From JOPF133 sp035505095 (GTDB lineage Bacteria; Acidobacteriota; Terriglobia; Bryobacterales; Bryobacteraceae), in NCBI GenBank assembly GCA_035505095.1, contig DATJRE010000500.1:1-7073 (forward strand): DNA of 7,073 bases, written 5' to 3'. Positions 6,249 to 7,073 of this stretch are shown one piece after another (the stretch's first letter is position 1; each line of letters starts with the position of its first letter). Made by a program: the position numbers and the translations under genes. The notes under the pieces were generated by a model. The model ran no database searches. It worked only from the letters and a program-made list of their open reading frames with translations, and was not told where the DNA came from.

Positions 6249-7073
6249 GTGCGTCCGGTTTCCAGTTGGTTCGTGCCCGATCTGGCGCTGGTAGCCGCCG
6301 CGGTCACGCTATTTTACAGTCTGTTCCTGTTCCAGGGCTATACGCGCTTTTTTCGCGATTCGGATGCCGGGTGGCACATCCGCATCGGCGAAGCGATCCG
6401 GGCCTCGGGCGAATTCCCGCGCACCGACCCCTATTCTTTCAGCCGCCCAGGCCAGCCCTGGTTCGCCTGGGAGTGGCTTTCGGACGTCGTCACCGGAGCC
6501 ATTCACGGCGCCGCCGGGCTGCGCGGCGTTGCGCTGTTCTACGGGGTGATGATCGCGCTCGGCGTATGGCTGTGGTTCCAATTGCACTGGGCGCTCGGCG
6601 GCAATTTTTTGCTGGCCTGCGCCATGGCCCCGCTACTGCTTTCCACCTGCAATATTCACTGGCTGGCGCGCCCGCACGTGGAAAGCTGGGCGCTGCTGCT
6701 CGTCGCCATGCTGTATCTGGAAACGCGGGGCCGTGCCAGCGTCATCCCGCAACTGCCCGCCGCCGCCCACTCGCAAACCCACTTCGCCTGGCCGGACGCC
6801 CTGGCCGTAGCCGCCTTCACGGCCCTCTGGGCCAACCTCCATGGCAGCTTCTTCTTCGCGCCCTTGCTGGCCCTGCTCTACGCCCTGCGCGGCAGGCTGT
6901 CCTGGTGGCTGGTGGCCCTTGCCGCCGCGGCGCCCCTGGCCAATCCCTACGGCTGGCATCTCTACCAGCACGTTTACCGCTACCTCACCGACTCCGAACT
7001 GCTCTCCCGCATCGGCGAATTTCAAAGCTTCGATTTCCATACGCCCGGTTCCGCGCAGATCCTCGCCACCGTA
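6249..7073 (+). CDS. Polytopic membrane protein, GT-C glycosyltransferase-like, 3' part missing
   Basis: Open from the GTG at 6249 to the right edge (275 codons, no stop). GTG 6249 is the first usable start because in-frame stops lie upstream; GTG 6273 is an alternative. GGA at 6239-6241 may serve as ribosome site. A first membrane helix (about residues 11-29) is followed by an external loop holding 'DSDAGWHIRIGE' (37-48), 'TDPYSF' (59-64) and 'WEWLSD' (74-79). At least four more hydrophobic segments follow (about 93-110, 118-135, 143-156, 175-205), then 'NLHGSFFF', a Trp/Ala-rich helix and 'NPYGWHLY'. An acidic DxD-type motif in the first loop after helix 1 is typical of GT-C transferases, which use lipid-linked sugars. 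The substrate is unknown and no named family is certain. It lies 13 bases after flp, so it is probably co-transcribed and might modify envelope proteins or glycans. Confidence 0.75.
   Translation, partial: MRPVSSWFVPDLALVAAAVTLFYSLFLFQGYTRFFRDSDAGWHIRIGEAIRASGEFPRTDPYSFSRPGQPWFAWEWLSDVVTGAIHGAAGLRGVALFYGVMIALGVWLWFQLHWALGGNFLLACAMAPLLLSTCNIHWLARPHVESWALLLVAMLYLETRGRASVIPQLPAAAHSQTHFAWPDALAVAAFTALWANLHGSFFFAPLLALLYALRGRLSWWLVALAAAAPLANPYGWHLYQHVYRYLTDSELLSRIGEFQSFDFHTPGSAQILATV

Noticed and set aside
6633..7040. A 135-codon minus-strand open frame near the right edge
   Set aside because: Gly/Gln/Glu-rich low-complexity translation opposite a plus-strand frame with clear membrane helices and conserved-looking motifs.

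Overview
The window looks like chromosomal DNA from an Acidobacteriota member, most likely a Solibacter/Bryobacterales-type soil bacterium. This is inferred from three things: high GC with dense coding; a large secreted beta-propeller protein ending in a domain that resembles the C-terminal domain expanded in Solibacter (TIGR03437-like); and an operon pairing a small Flp pilin with a TPR lipoprotein. No rRNA, tRNA, insertion sequence, CRISPR array or phage gene was seen.

Layout. Positions 1-4393 are coded on the minus strand and 4678-7073 on the plus strand, so the 284-base stretch between them is a divergent promoter region. On the minus strand, in transcription order, are a 989-residue exported double beta-propeller protein (4393-1424), hslV (1330-791) and the first 262 codons of hslU (788 to the left edge). 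hslV and hslU are 2 bases apart and encode the peptidase and the AAA+ unfoldase of the HslUV (ClpYQ) protease.

On the plus strand, four tightly packed genes look like one operon: a DUF192 protein (4678-5031), a TadD-like TPR lipoprotein (5043-6053), a 61-residue Flp-type prepilin (6050-6235), and a polytopic membrane protein with GT-C glycosyltransferase-like features (6249 to the right edge, cut off). The gaps are 11 bases, a 4-base overlap and 13 bases.

How they fit together. HslUV is cytoplasmic protein quality control. The plus-strand operon points to the cell envelope: a pilin, a lipoprotein of the type that supports Tad pilus assembly, and a possible lipid-linked-sugar transferase. A surface fibre, possibly glycosylated, is the most interesting reading, but no Tad ATPase, secretin or prepilin peptidase lies in the window. 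Three genes (hslV, the propeller gene, DUF192) lack a clear Shine-Dalgarno sequence and carry a -10-like hexamer very close to the start codon, which suggests leaderless or very short-leader transcripts.
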